Source: Kitasatospora paranensis
GTDB lineage: Bacteria; Actinomycetota; Actinomycetes; Streptomycetales; Streptomycetaceae
Assembly (NCBI RefSeq): GCF_039544005.1
Contig: NZ_BAABKV010000001.1
Span: 2,170,001 to 2,234,000, forward strand
DNA: 64,000 nucleotides
Direction of reading: 5' to 3'
Made by a program: the position numbers and the translations under genes. This document shows positions 20,446-30,079 of this stretch, one piece after another. A model generated the notes under the pieces. That model had not been told where the DNA came from, ran no database searches, and saw only the letters and a list, made by a program, of their open reading frames with translations. Position 1 is the stretch's first letter. Each line of letters starts with the position of its first letter.

Positions 20446-20712
20446 CTACATCAGCGGACCGGTGGGCTCGGCGCCCGCCTTCAGTTCGCCGTGCGCCTTG
20501 GTGAGCAGCTGCATCGCGAGGTCGTTGAGGGCCCTGGCCCCGGCGACCTCCTCGCCGACCCTGGGCTGCGGGCTGTCGGCGTGATGCCGGGTGCTGTAGC
20601 CGTGCGAGCGGACCTCCGAGCCGTCGGAGAGGCGGACCAGTGCAACCGCCTTCGTCCGGTCGCCCTCCTCCTCGAACTCCAGCTCGATGTGCCATCCGAC
20701 CAGTGTGTGCAT
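20446..20712 (-). CDS. DUF1876 domain-containing protein
   Basis: An 88-residue protein with the DUF1876 pattern: WHIELEFEEEGDRTKAVALV strands, the HADSPQPRVGEEVAGARAL turn and a C-terminal helix. The ATG at 20712 is chosen because AGGAGG sits eight bases upstream. DUF1876 proteins are small, often duplicated in Streptomyces, and linked to dsRBD-like folds; the function is unknown. It is convergent with the MFS gene, 12 bases apart. Confidence 0.85.
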   Translation of the reverse strand: MHTLVGWHIELEFEEEGDRTKAVALVRLSDGSEVRSHGYSTRHHADSPQPRVGEEVAGARALNDLAMQLLTKAHGELKAGAEPTGPLM

Positions 20713-20806
20713 GGCCGCCACCTCCTGAGGTTTCCTCTCCAGCGTGCGCCGCGGGCGGGTGCGCCGCCAATCCCGGCCGGGGGCGGACGGGCGACGGCGC
20801 GGGGGC

Positions 20807-20962
20807 TCAGCGGCCGGGGGTGCCCGGAGCCCCGGCCTCGGCGGCGGCGCAGTCCTCGCGTCCGGTGTCGGCGTGGACGACCTTCGCCGCGCGCTGGGGA
20901 CCTCCGGGGACGACGCGCTGCTCCCTGCCGCAGCGGGGGCAGATCAGCGGTTTCGGTGCCAT
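20807..20962 (-). CDS. Small putative zinc-ribbon protein
   Basis: A 51-residue product that begins MAPKPLICPRCGREQRV, with one CPRC knuckle and a later Cys at HADTGREDC that could supply a third ligand. The tail is alanine/glycine-rich. No strong ribosome site precedes the ATG, so the call rests on the compact metal-knuckle sequence alone. I infer a small zinc-binding protein of unknown role. Confidence 0.45.
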   Translation of the reverse strand: MAPKPLICPRCGREQRVVPGGPQRAAKVVHADTGREDCAAAEAGAPGTPGR

Positions 20963-21089
20963 GGCGGGCGTCCACGCCGCGTTCCCGGCCACCGGTCGCA
21001 CCGGGGGTTCCGGGCCGGCCCGGCAGGGGCGGGCGTGGCCTCCTTCCTCCCCCAGTGTGCGCCTGGCGCGGTCGGCGCACCTGAAATAT

Positions 21090-21101
21090 TGAACACGTTC
21101 A
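21090..21101. promoter_or_regulatory. Inverted repeat in AT-rich divergent promoter
   Basis: TGAACACGTTCA (TGAAC-AC-GTTCA) sits in an unusually AT-rich stretch between the small zinc-ribbon gene and the DUF1990 gene. This is the size and position expected for a repressor operator; the regulator is not identifiable. Confidence 0.45.
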
Positions 21102-21173
21102 TTTCTGCCCGTAGAGTCGGCAGTGGCCGCCTCGGGCGCCTTCGACCCGCCGCCGGCTCCAGGAGGACCACCG

Positions 21174-21728
21174 ATGACCCTCAGCTATCCCGAGGTCGGC
21201 GCGGTCACCCGCCCCGGCCCACTGCCGGCCGGCTACCACCACCTGCGCCACCGCACCGCGGTCGGCCACGGCCCGGCCGCACTCGCCGCGGCCGGGCGGG
21301 CCGTCACCACGTGGCGGATGCACCGGGCGGCCGGTGTCCGGATCACCGCCGACGCCGACCGGGCCGCCCTCGGCACCCGGGTGACCTGCACGATCGGCCT
21401 CGGCCCCGTCCGGATCACGGCGCCCTGCGAGGTGGTGTGGACGGCCTACGGGCCGACCCTGACCGGCTTCGCCTACGGCACCCTGGCCGGCCACCCCGAG
21501 TGCGGCGAGGAGTCGTTCACCGTCGAGCTCGCCGACGACGGCACGGTCTGGTTCACCGTCGTCGCCTTCAGCCGCCCGGGCCGCTGGTACACCCGCCTGG
21601 CCGGCCCGCTCGTCCCGCCCGCCCAGCGGGCGTACGCCCGGCGCTGCGGCCGGACCCTGCGCCGCCTCGTCGCCGCCGAGGCGGGCCGGCGCCCCGGCCC
21701 GCCGGGGCGCCGGTCCCGGGGCGGGTGA
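21174..21728 (+). CDS. DUF1990 family protein
   Basis: A 184-residue protein matching the DUF1990 layout: an N-terminal LSYPEVGAVT segment, a central hydrophobic core (TCTIGLGPVRITAPCEVVW, then FAYGTLAGHPECGEESF) and a conserved FSRPGRWYTRLAGP end. AGGAGG lies at 21161, eight bases before the ATG. Plant and bacterial DUF1990 proteins have a START-like lipid-pocket fold and no established reaction. The arginine-rich C-terminus is low complexity. Confidence 0.85.
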   Translation: MTLSYPEVGAVTRPGPLPAGYHHLRHRTAVGHGPAALAAAGRAVTTWRMHRAAGVRITADADRAALGTRVTCTIGLGPVRITAPCEVVWTAYGPTLTGFAYGTLAGHPECGEESFTVELADDGTVWFTVVAFSRPGRWYTRLAGPLVPPAQRAYARRCGRTLRRLVAAEAGRRPGPPGRRSRGG

Positions 21729-21804
21729 CGGCGACCGGCGCGAGTGGCGGCGACCGGTGCGGCTGCGCAGGCTGGAGGGGAAGCCCCGAGCCCGGGAGAC
21801 GCGC

Positions 21805-23414
<1,610 letters not shown>

Positions 23415-23432
23415 ACCGGTCCGCCGGCCCGA

Positions 23433-23464
23433 GCGCCGGTGCGCCGGTGCGCCGGTGCGCCGGC
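23433..23464. repeat. Octamer tandem repeat, four copies
   Basis: Four head-to-tail copies of GCGCCGGT (the last ends GCGCCGGC) fill the gap between two convergent genes. It may act as a weak structured transcript end or be slippage-prone simple sequence. Confidence 0.8.
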
Positions 23465-23466
23465 CG

Positions 23467-24195
23467 TCAGACGGTGTGGGCCGGGACGGAGACCAGCAGG
23501 CTGCCGCCGTCGAGCACCCGGACCTCGAAGTGGTCGATGTCGGAGGGGTGGAACGCGGCCCCGCCGCTGGTGTTGAGGGCCTCGGTGCCGTAGCCGATCG
23601 GCGGAATGGACCAGGTGGTGACGGTCTGCCGCTCGCCCGTCCGGGAGACGGCGACCAGGTCGCAGGTCTGCGGGCCGCGGACGTTGCTCAGGGCGAGGCT
23701 GATCCGGCTGCCCCACGCCTCGCCCTGGACACCGACGGCGGCGGAGACACCGGTGGCCGGGTCGGTGGCGGTGAACTGCGCGGCGGCGACCGGCGGCCTG
23801 GGCTGGTCGTGGCCGGTGGCCGCGAGGGTGGCCAGCGGGCCGCCGACCACCAGCACGGCGGCGGCCGCGACCAGTGCGAGGCGGCGGACGCGGTGGCGGC
23901 GCCGGGTGGCGGTGACCTCGTCCACCAGGCGGTCCAGGAGCTGGGGCGGCGGCCCGGGGGCCACCGAACCCGTCCCGGCGAGTTCGGCGAGCAGCGGTGC
24001 GACACCGGAGAGTTCGTCGATCTCGGCGTTGCAGGCCGGGCAGGCGACGAGGTGGCGTTCGAAGCGCTCGTGGTCCTCGGGGTCGAGGACGCCGAGGAGG
24101 TAGGCGCCGACGTCGACGTGCGGGCTGTCGGGGACGCCCGGGTCGGCGCGGCCCTCGCGGTCGTCCGCGCCGTCGTGCTCGTGGTGCGGCGTCAC
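23467..24195 (-). CDS. Zinc-binding anti-sigma factor (RsiW/RslA-like)
   Basis: A 242-residue single-pass membrane protein. The N-terminal cytoplasmic domain holds the ZAS motif H-x3-C-x2-C (RHLVACPAC) near residue 48. A transmembrane helix follows (LALVAAAAVLVVGGPLATLA, about residues 107-126), then an extracytoplasmic beta domain with the ending seen in anti-sigma C-terminal (RskA/RslA-type) modules. Its GTG overlaps the sigma gene's TGA (GTGA), so both proteins are made in ratio. It should sequester the ECF factor until an envelope or redox signal releases it. Confidence 0.9.
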   Translation of the reverse strand: MTPHHEHDGADDREGRADPGVPDSPHVDVGAYLLGVLDPEDHERFERHLVACPACNAEIDELSGVAPLLAELAGTGSVAPGPPPQLLDRLVDEVTATRRRHRVRRLALVAAAAVLVVGGPLATLAATGHDQPRPPVAAAQFTATDPATGVSAAVGVQGEAWGSRISLALSNVRGPQTCDLVAVSRTGERQTVTTWSIPPIGYGTEALNTSGGAAFHPSDIDHFEVRVLDGGSLLVSVPAHTV

Positions 24196-24768
24196 GATGT
24201 CACTCCTCGTTCCTCCAGCGCGATCTTCAGGGCTCGCAGCCCGTAGAAGATGCGCGACCTGACCGTCCCCGGGGATGCCGAGCGCGGCGGCCGCCTCGTT
24301 GACGGTACGTCCCATGAAGTACGTCTCCACGATGACCTCGCGGTGCGCGTCGGTCAGGTCGTCGAGCGCGTCGGAGATCGTCATCAGCCGCAGGGCCTTC
24401 TCGAGTTCGTCCTCGGCGGGCAGCAGTTCCAGTGGGGCGGGGTCGACCTCGCGGGGGCGGGCCAGGCTGCTGCGGTGGCCGTCGATCACGATCCGCCGGG
24501 CGACGGTGACCAGCCAGGGGCGCAGGGACCCGCCGGCGGTCGGGTCGAGGCGGTGGATGTTGCGCCAGGCCCGGAGCAGCGTCTCCTGGACGACGTCCTC
24601 GGCGCGCTGCCGGTCGCCCGCGACCAGATGGAGCACGAAGCCGAACAGCGGGCCGGCGTGTTCCTGGTAGAGGGCCCGCATCAGTTCCTCGTCGGGCGCC
24701 CGCGACGGATCCGCGCGCTGCTGCGGACCGTCGGCTCCCGGCCGCCACGGGGACGGATGCTCGGTCAC
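24192..24768 (-). CDS. ECF RNA polymerase sigma factor, frame break before the sigma4 recognition helix
   Basis: Sigma2 is intact (ALYQEHAGPLFGFVLHL, then AEDVVQETLLRAWRN), and sigma4 begins LTDAHREVIVETYFMGRTV. At AAALGIP the frame changes; the expected continuation GTVRSRIFYGLRALKIALEE lies in another frame and ends at 24192. The break is at the C4G4 junction 24267-24274, where one extra C plus one extra G gives the standard GIPRGTVRSR. The GTG at 24768 is favoured by AAGGA seven bases upstream. The protein is about 192 residues, similar to SigL-type factors paired with zinc anti-sigmas. Confidence 0.85.
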
Positions 24769-24882
24769 AGCGCCATCCTTGCGCACACGCACCTCCAGGT
24801 CGAGTGCCGGTTCGGCGGCCCGGCTCCGTGGGCCCTCCCACCGGGGCCCCTGCTGTCGTCGTCCGCCCCGGTGCGGGGCCGG

Positions 24883-25484
24883 TCAGTAGCCGTAGCCGCC
24901 GCCCGAGGAGCCGCCGGAGGAGCCGCCGGACGGGCTCGCCGCGGCGGTGATCTTCGACCCGTTCGGCGCGGTCACGAACCAGATCCCGCCGAAGCCCTGG
25001 CCCTTGGTGTCGCCGGGCTTGCTGTCCTGGCTGTAGCGGTAGAGCGGCCAGCCGTTGAGCGTGACCTGCCTGGTGCCGTCCGCGCGGGTCACCGTGGAGA
25101 CCAGCTTGGCGTCGATGCCCTTGAGCTGGGGGTGCCGCCGGTGGCGACCACCGGGGGCCAGAGGGTGGCGCAGCCGCCGTTGCAGTTCGAGGCCGGCGGC
25201 GAGGCGGTGTCGTGGTCGAAGCGGTAGAGCGTGAAGCCGTTGCCGTCGGTGACGATCGTCCCGTAGGCCGAGGAGGCGGTCTTCAGGACGGTGGCGCCGG
25301 TGCTCTGCCCCGTCCCCGATCCGGTGGCGGTGCCCGACCCGGAGGACGGGGCCGACGGCGCGGCCGGGACGGTGGAGGCTGCGGAACCGGAGCCGCTGGA
25401 ACCGCTGGAACCGCACCCGGCGACCAGGGCGGCGACGGCGGCGCCGGATGCGGCGAACAGGGCGGCACGGCGGGAGACGGTCAT
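24883..25484 (-). CDS. Secreted lipoprotein with Yx(FWY)xxD-type repeats, one frame break
   Basis: The N-terminus MTVSRRAALFAASG has a twin-arginine pattern, and the lipobox LVAGC is near residue 24, so a Tat-exported lipoprotein is likely. A Ser/Gly/Thr-rich linker follows, then repeats of the COG4315 type (GFTLYRFDHD with NCNGGCATLWPP, then WPLYRYSQDSKPGD). The frame breaks at the G5 run 25128-25132 (plus strand); one extra base restores the second repeat and the GGSSGGSSGGGYGY tail. It lies 114 bases upstream of the sigma gene in the same direction, so it may belong to the regulon. The molecular function of the family is unclear. Confidence 0.82.
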
Positions 25485-25685
25485 GGCGGATTCCCCCAGA
25501 CGGTCGGGGTGGGTTCGGTCCGGGCGTGTACGGCGCGCCCGCACCAGGGGATACGGATTCGCGGGGCGTCCGACTCAGTCCCGGCGGTGTTTTCCCGGCG
25601 GCGGCCCCGGCGGCCGTCCGGAATACCCCCGACGCCGGGTCCGTTGACGCCACCGGACCCACTCCCGAAGGGCAGGTAGGACACC

Positions 25686-26081
25686 ATGAGCACGGTCGAA
25701 CTGACCACCGAGAACTTCGACGACATCGTTCCCGGTCCGGAGGGCAAGGACTTCGTCCTGATCGACTTCTGGGCCGAGTGGTGCGGTCCGTGCCGGATGT
25801 TCGGGCCGATCTTCGACCGCGCGTCGGAGCGGCACGAGGACATCGTGTTCGCCAAGGTGGACACGGAGGCGCAGCAGGAGCTGGCCGCCGCCTTCGACGT
25901 GCAGTCGATCCCGACCCTGGCGATCATCCGCGAGGGTGTCCTGGTGTTCGCCCAGCCCGGTGCGCTGCCGGAGAACGCGCTGGAGGACCTGATCGGCCAG
26001 GCCCGCACGCTGGACATGGCGGAGGTGCACGCCGGGGTGGCGAAGGCGCGCGCCAAGGCCGAGGCCGAGGCGCAGGCCTGA
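25686..26081 (+). CDS. trxA: Thioredoxin
   Basis: A 131-residue cytoplasmic thioredoxin with the WCGPC active site at residues 32-36 and the cis-proline loop SIPTLAI near 75. The C-terminal helix is extended by an alanine/glutamate-rich tail (KARAKAEAEAQA). It reduces protein disulfides using electrons from thioredoxin reductase, which is not in the window. A strong terminator follows 20 bases downstream. It is divergent from the lipoprotein-sigma-antisigma set, which fits a redox theme but does not prove it. Confidence 0.93.
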   Translation: MSTVELTTENFDDIVPGPEGKDFVLIDFWAEWCGPCRMFGPIFDRASERHEDIVFAKVDTEAQQELAAAFDVQSIPTLAIIREGVLVFAQPGALPENALEDLIGQARTLDMAEVHAGVAKARAKAEAEAQA

Positions 26082-26100
26082 CCGCGCCGCCGCAGCCGAC

Positions 26101-26139
26101 GCGCCGCGCCCCCGGACGGGCCGTCCGGGGCGCGGCGCG
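26101..26139 (+). terminator. Intrinsic terminator after thioredoxin
   Basis: A long GC stem (GCGCCGCGCCCCCGGACGG / CCGTCCGGGGCGCGGCGC) forms with almost no loop. The left arm has five Cs opposite four Gs, a one-base bulge or another homopolymer miscount. It can serve the convergent TetR gene too. Confidence 0.85.
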
Positions 26140-26174
26140 TCCGTGTTCCGGGTGCCGGGCGGGCGCGGCGGCGG

Positions 26175-26801
26175 TCAGGTGCTCCGGGCGCGGGCGGCGA
26201 GGCCGTCGAGGAGCAGGCCGAGGGCCAGCTCGAAGCCCCGGTCGTCGAGCCCTGGGCCGCGCACGGCGGAGGCGTCCAGGGCGCCGGCGAGGGCGGGGTA
26301 GCGGGGCCGGTAGTCGGCCGCCGGGCGGGTGAAGCCCGCGGTGAAGGTCTCCAGGGCGGAGCCGAGCACGAGGTAGTCGAGGGCGGCGGCCGCCTCGGCC
26401 GCGTCCGCGGGGGTGAGTCCGGCGCGGCCGAGCGCGGCGAGCAGGGCGTCGTAGGTGAGCAGCTGGCGGTCGGCCTCGACCCGGCGGCGGGCGAGCAGCG
26501 CGATGGTGTGCGGGTGCCGCAGGAAGACGCCGCGGTAGCCGCGGAGGTAGCCGGTGAGGCCGGCCCGCCAGTCGGGGTCGTCGAGCGGGCCGAGGTCGAT
26601 CTCGGCGTTGACGAGTTCGGCGAGGGCGTCGAGGAGTTCGTCCTTGCTCGCGACGTGGTTGTAGAGCGAGGCGGCCTTGACGCCGAGGCGGTCGGCGAGG
26701 GCCCGCATGGTGAGGCCGTCGGCGCCGGTCTCGTCGACCACGTCGAGGGCCGCGCGCGCGATGGCCGCCCTGCTCAGCAGTGCCCTGCCGGGTCGCCCCA
26801 C
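26175..26801 (-). CDS. TetR family regulator (TetR_C type) of the amino-acid permease
   Basis: A 208-residue repressor. The helix-turn-helix (MRALADRLGVKAASLYNHVASKDELL) is near residues 31-56 and the C-terminal domain is of the tetracycline-repressor type. It is divergent from the APC permease, and a perfect ACTAAC-AAA-GTTAGT palindrome lies between them, close to the permease start. It most likely represses the permease and responds to its substrate. Confidence 0.9.
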   Translation of the reverse strand: MGRPGRALLSRAAIARAALDVVDETGADGLTMRALADRLGVKAASLYNHVASKDELLDALAELVNAEIDLGPLDDPDWRAGLTGYLRGYRGVFLRHPHTIALLARRRVEADRQLLTYDALLAALGRAGLTPADAAEAAAALDYLVLGSALETFTAGFTRPAADYRPRYPALAGALDASAVRGPGLDDRGFELALGLLLDGLAARARST

Positions 26802-26910
26802 GGCGCCGCCCTCCGTCCTGCGCCCGGCCGGATGCGGTGCGCCCGGGCGGCCACGTTACAGCCTGGTGTCGGTGTCTTCCGTCGGCGGTGGGCAGCGGCT
26901 ACGGTCCTGG

Positions 26911-26925
26911 ACTAACAAAGTTAGT
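26911..26925. promoter_or_regulatory. TetR operator ACTAAC-AAA-GTTAGT
   Basis: A perfect 6-bp inverted repeat with a 3-base centre, 28 bases upstream of the permease ATG and 110 bases from the TetR start. It stands out as AT-rich in this sequence. Confidence 0.8.
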
Positions 26926-26952
26926 TTTAGTCGACGGGAAGGCGGACCGCTG

Positions 26953-28464
26953 ATGAACCCCACCCCACCCAGACCCCCGGCATCCGGCGACGCGGAGCGG
27001 CTGGCGGCCCTCGGCTACCGGCAGGAGCTGCGCCGCAGCCTCGGGGTGCTCGGCAACATCGCGATGGGATTCGCCGTCGTCTCGCCCGTGGTCGGCCTGT
27101 ACGCGGTCGCCCAGGTCGGCACCAGCGTGGACGGCGGCGCCTGGGTGTGGGCCCTGCCGGTCTGCCTGCTCGGCCAGCTGCTGGTGGTCTGCGTCTACTC
27201 CGAACTCGCCTCCCAGTGGCCGCTGGCCGGCGGCGCCTACCAGTGGAGCCGCCGCCTCGCCGGGCCGTCCTTCGCCTGGATGACCGGCTGGCTGTGGCAG
27301 TTCGCCGTGATGTTCGCCAACACCACCGTCGCCTACCTGGCCGCGCCGTGGTTCTTCGCCCTGTTCGGTGCCGTGCCCGGCCCGGCGGAGCTGGTCCTGA
27401 CGGCGGTGGGCTTCCTGCTGGCCTGCACCCTGGTCAACGCGTACGGGATCACCCTGCTGCGGTGGTTCGTCTCGCTCGGGATCGCCGCCGAGGCCGTCGC
27501 CTCCGTCCTGGTCGGGCTGGCGCTGCTGCTGTTCTTCCGGCAGCACGGCTTCGGGCTGCTCACCGACACCCTCGGCGCGCCGGCGGCGACCGGCAGCACG
27601 CCGGCGATGTCCTTCCTGGCCGTGGTCGCGGTCGGCGGCTGGGCGTTCATCGGCTTCGACGCCTGCGTCTCCACCGCCGAGGAGACCAAGGACGCCGCCC
27701 GCCAGGTGCCCCGGGCGATGCGCTGGTCGCTGCTGGGCGTCGGCGCGGTGGTGATCCTCAACGCCGTCTCGGTCGGGCTCGCCCACCCGGACCCGGCGAA
27801 GGTGGTCTCCGGCGAGGACCTCGACCCGGTCACCACCGCGGTCACCGCGGGCTTCGGCGACTGGTCCGCCAAGCCCTTCGTGCTGGTCGTGCTCGTCAGC
27901 TTCACCGCCTGCCTGATGGCCTCCCAGGGCGGCGCCGCCCGCGGCCTGTACTCGCTGGCGCGCGACGGCGTGTTCCCGTTCTCCGCCCAGGTGCGGAAGG
28001 TCAACCGGCACCAGGCCCCGATCGGCGGCCTGGTCGCCGCCACCCTGGTCAGCTGCGCCGCGCTGCCGCTCGGCCTGCGGTCGGCCGCGATGGGGTCGCT
28101 GATCACCTTCGGCACGGCCGCCACCTTCGTGCCGTTCTTCCTGCTCACCGCCGTGTCGCTGACCGCCCGGCTGCGCGGCACCTGGCGCCCGGCCGGCGAG
28201 GTCTCGTACGGGCGGTGGGGCACCCCGCTGAACGTGCTCGCTGTGCTCTGGACGGGCCTGGAGGTGGTCAACATCTGCTGGCCGCGGGCCGTGCTGGCAC
28301 CGCCCGGCGCGCCCTGGTACCAGGTCTGGGCCGCCCTGCTGGGCACCGGCGTGGTGGGCCTGGCCGGTCTCGGCTACCTGCTGCTGCGCCGCCCGCAGCG
28401 GCTGATGCGCGACCCCGATCCGCAACGGCCGCTCGGCGACGAGCCGGCACCGGCGGTGCTCTGA
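26953..28464 (+). CDS. Amino acid/polyamine permease (APC superfamily)
   Basis: A 503-residue transporter with about twelve membrane segments. The conserved first helix reads LGNIAMGFAVVSPVVGLYAV, and the helix 6-7 region has GWAFIGFDACVSTAEETKDAARQVPRAM, shared with AAT/GABA-permease-like carriers. GAAGG precedes the ATG. The divergent TetR gene and operator point to substrate-induced uptake of an amino acid or amine. No catabolic genes flank it, so the substrate is not predictable. Confidence 0.9.
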   Translation: MNPTPPRPPASGDAERLAALGYRQELRRSLGVLGNIAMGFAVVSPVVGLYAVAQVGTSVDGGAWVWALPVCLLGQLLVVCVYSELASQWPLAGGAYQWSRRLAGPSFAWMTGWLWQFAVMFANTTVAYLAAPWFFALFGAVPGPAELVLTAVGFLLACTLVNAYGITLLRWFVSLGIAAEAVASVLVGLALLLFFRQHGFGLLTDTLGAPAATGSTPAMSFLAVVAVGGWAFIGFDACVSTAEETKDAARQVPRAMRWSLLGVGAVVILNAVSVGLAHPDPAKVVSGEDLDPVTTAVTAGFGDWSAKPFVLVVLVSFTACLMASQGGAARGLYSLARDGVFPFSAQVRKVNRHQAPIGGLVAATLVSCAALPLGLRSAAMGSLITFGTAATFVPFFLLTAVSLTARLRGTWRPAGEVSYGRWGTPLNVLAVLWTGLEVVNICWPRAVLAPPGAPWYQVWAALLGTGVVGLAGLGYLLLRRPQRLMRDPDPQRPLGDEPAPAVL

Positions 28465-28557
28465 CCGGCCCGACACGCCCCCGAAAGCCCCGCCGCCGCG
28501 CCCGGCCACCCGCGAGGATGGGCCGGGACACGGCGGCGGCGGAGAGCGAGGACGAGG

Positions 28558-29984
28558 GTGGGCGCAACGGACGGGTACGCGGCGGACGAGTACGACGTGG
28601 TGGTGGTCGGCGGCGGCCCGACCGGCGAGAACCTCGCCGACCGGACGGCCGCGGCGGGGCTGCGCACGGTGCTGGTGGAACAGCAGCTGGTCGGCGGCGA
28701 GTGCTCCTACTGGGCGTGCATGCCGAGCAAGGCGCTGCTGCGCCCGGGCGCGGCGGCCGCCCACGCCCGGGCGGTGCCCGGGATCGAGGTCGGCGACACG
28801 CTGGACGCGGCGGCCGTGCTGGCCCGGCGGGACGCCTTCGCCGACCACTGGAAGGACGACGACCAGGTCGCCTGGCTGCGCGGGGCGGGCATCGAGCTCG
28901 TCCGCGGGCACGGCCGACTGGTGGGCGAACGGACCGTCCGGGTCGACGACGGCCGCACCCTGACGGCCCGTCACGCGGTGGCGCTGTGCACCGGCAGCGT
29001 GCCGGACCTGCCCGACACCCCGGGCTCGCCGACGCCCGCCCGTGGACCAACCGGGAGGCCACCGGCGCGACCATGGTGCCGCGGCGGCTCGCGGTGGTCG
29101 GCGGCGGCGTGGTGGCGGTGGAGATGGCGGCGGCCTGGCGCTCGCTCGGCAGCGAGGTCGTCCTGCTGGTCCGCGGCGGGCACCTGCTCGGCCGGATGGA
29201 GCCGTTCGCGGGCGAGCTGGTCGCGGACGGGCTCGCCGCGGCCGGCGTGGAGATCCGCCGGTTCACCGAGGTGGTCGCCGCCGGCCGGTCCGGCAAGGTC
29301 CGGCTCACCCTCGACGACGGCGACGAGATCGTCGCCGACGAGGTGCTGTACGCGACCGGGCGGCGCCCGCAGACCGCCGATCTCGGGCTGGAGAGCGTCG
29401 GGCTGGAGCCGGGCTCCTGGCCCGCGGTCGGCGAGGACTGCCTGGTGGCGGACGTGCCCGGCGGCTGGCTGTACGCGGCGGGCGACCTCAACCACCGGGC
29501 GCTGCTGACCCACCAGGGCAAGTACCAGGCGCGGATCGCGGGCGCCGCGATCGCCGCCCGGGCCCGCGGCGAGCGGCCCGACACCGCCCGCTGGGGCGTG
29601 CACGCGGCCAGCGCCGACCCGGCGGGCCCGCCGCAGGTGGTGTTCACCGACCCGGAGGCCGCCTCGGTCGGGCTGACCCTGGCCGCGGCCGAACGGGCCG
29701 GGCTGCGGGTGCGCGCCGTCGACCAGGACCTCGGTGCGGTGGCCGGCGCGAGCCTGTACGCCGACGGGTACACCGGCCGGGCCCGGATGGTGGTCGACCT
29801 GGACCGCGAGGTCGTGGTCGGCGCGACCTTCGTCGGCCCCGGCATCGCCGAACTGCTGCACGCCGCCACGGTCGCGGTGGTCGGCGAGGTGCCGCTGGCC
29901 CGGCTCTGGCACGCCGTCCCGGCCTTCCCGACGGTCTCCGAGGTCTGGCTGCGGCTGCTGGAGGCGTACCGCGACGGCAGGTGA
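28558..29984 (+). CDS. Pyridine nucleotide-disulfide oxidoreductase (Lpd/MerA-like), one frame break
   Basis: A flavoprotein with FAD motif VVVGGGPTGENLADRTAAAG, the redox disulfide CSYWAC (C-x4-C) followed by MPSKALLRP, and NAD(P) motif LAVVGGGVVAVEMAAAW. The C-terminal dimerisation domain runs from ADPAGPPQVVFTDPEAASVG. The frame changes at the C4 tract 29018-29021; one extra C links DTPG to LADARPWTNREA and gives about 475 residues. The GTG at 28558 is used because the fold begins at once and purine-rich GAGAGCGAGGACGAGG precedes it. It lacks the HxxxxE-type ending of classical Lpd as far as I can see, so a quinone or mercuric-type substrate remains open. Confidence 0.85.
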
Positions 29985-30079
29985 CGCTGCGTCGGCCCCG
30001 GCGCGGTGGCGTGCGCGGCCCCCGCCCGGGTAGCAGACTGGCCCGGGGGCCGTGGACCGTCCGGGACCAGGTGGTAGGG

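Noticed and set aside
23433..23464. CRISPR-like or regulatory repeat
   Set aside because: The copies are 8 bases and contiguous with no spacers; it is simple sequence between convergent genes.
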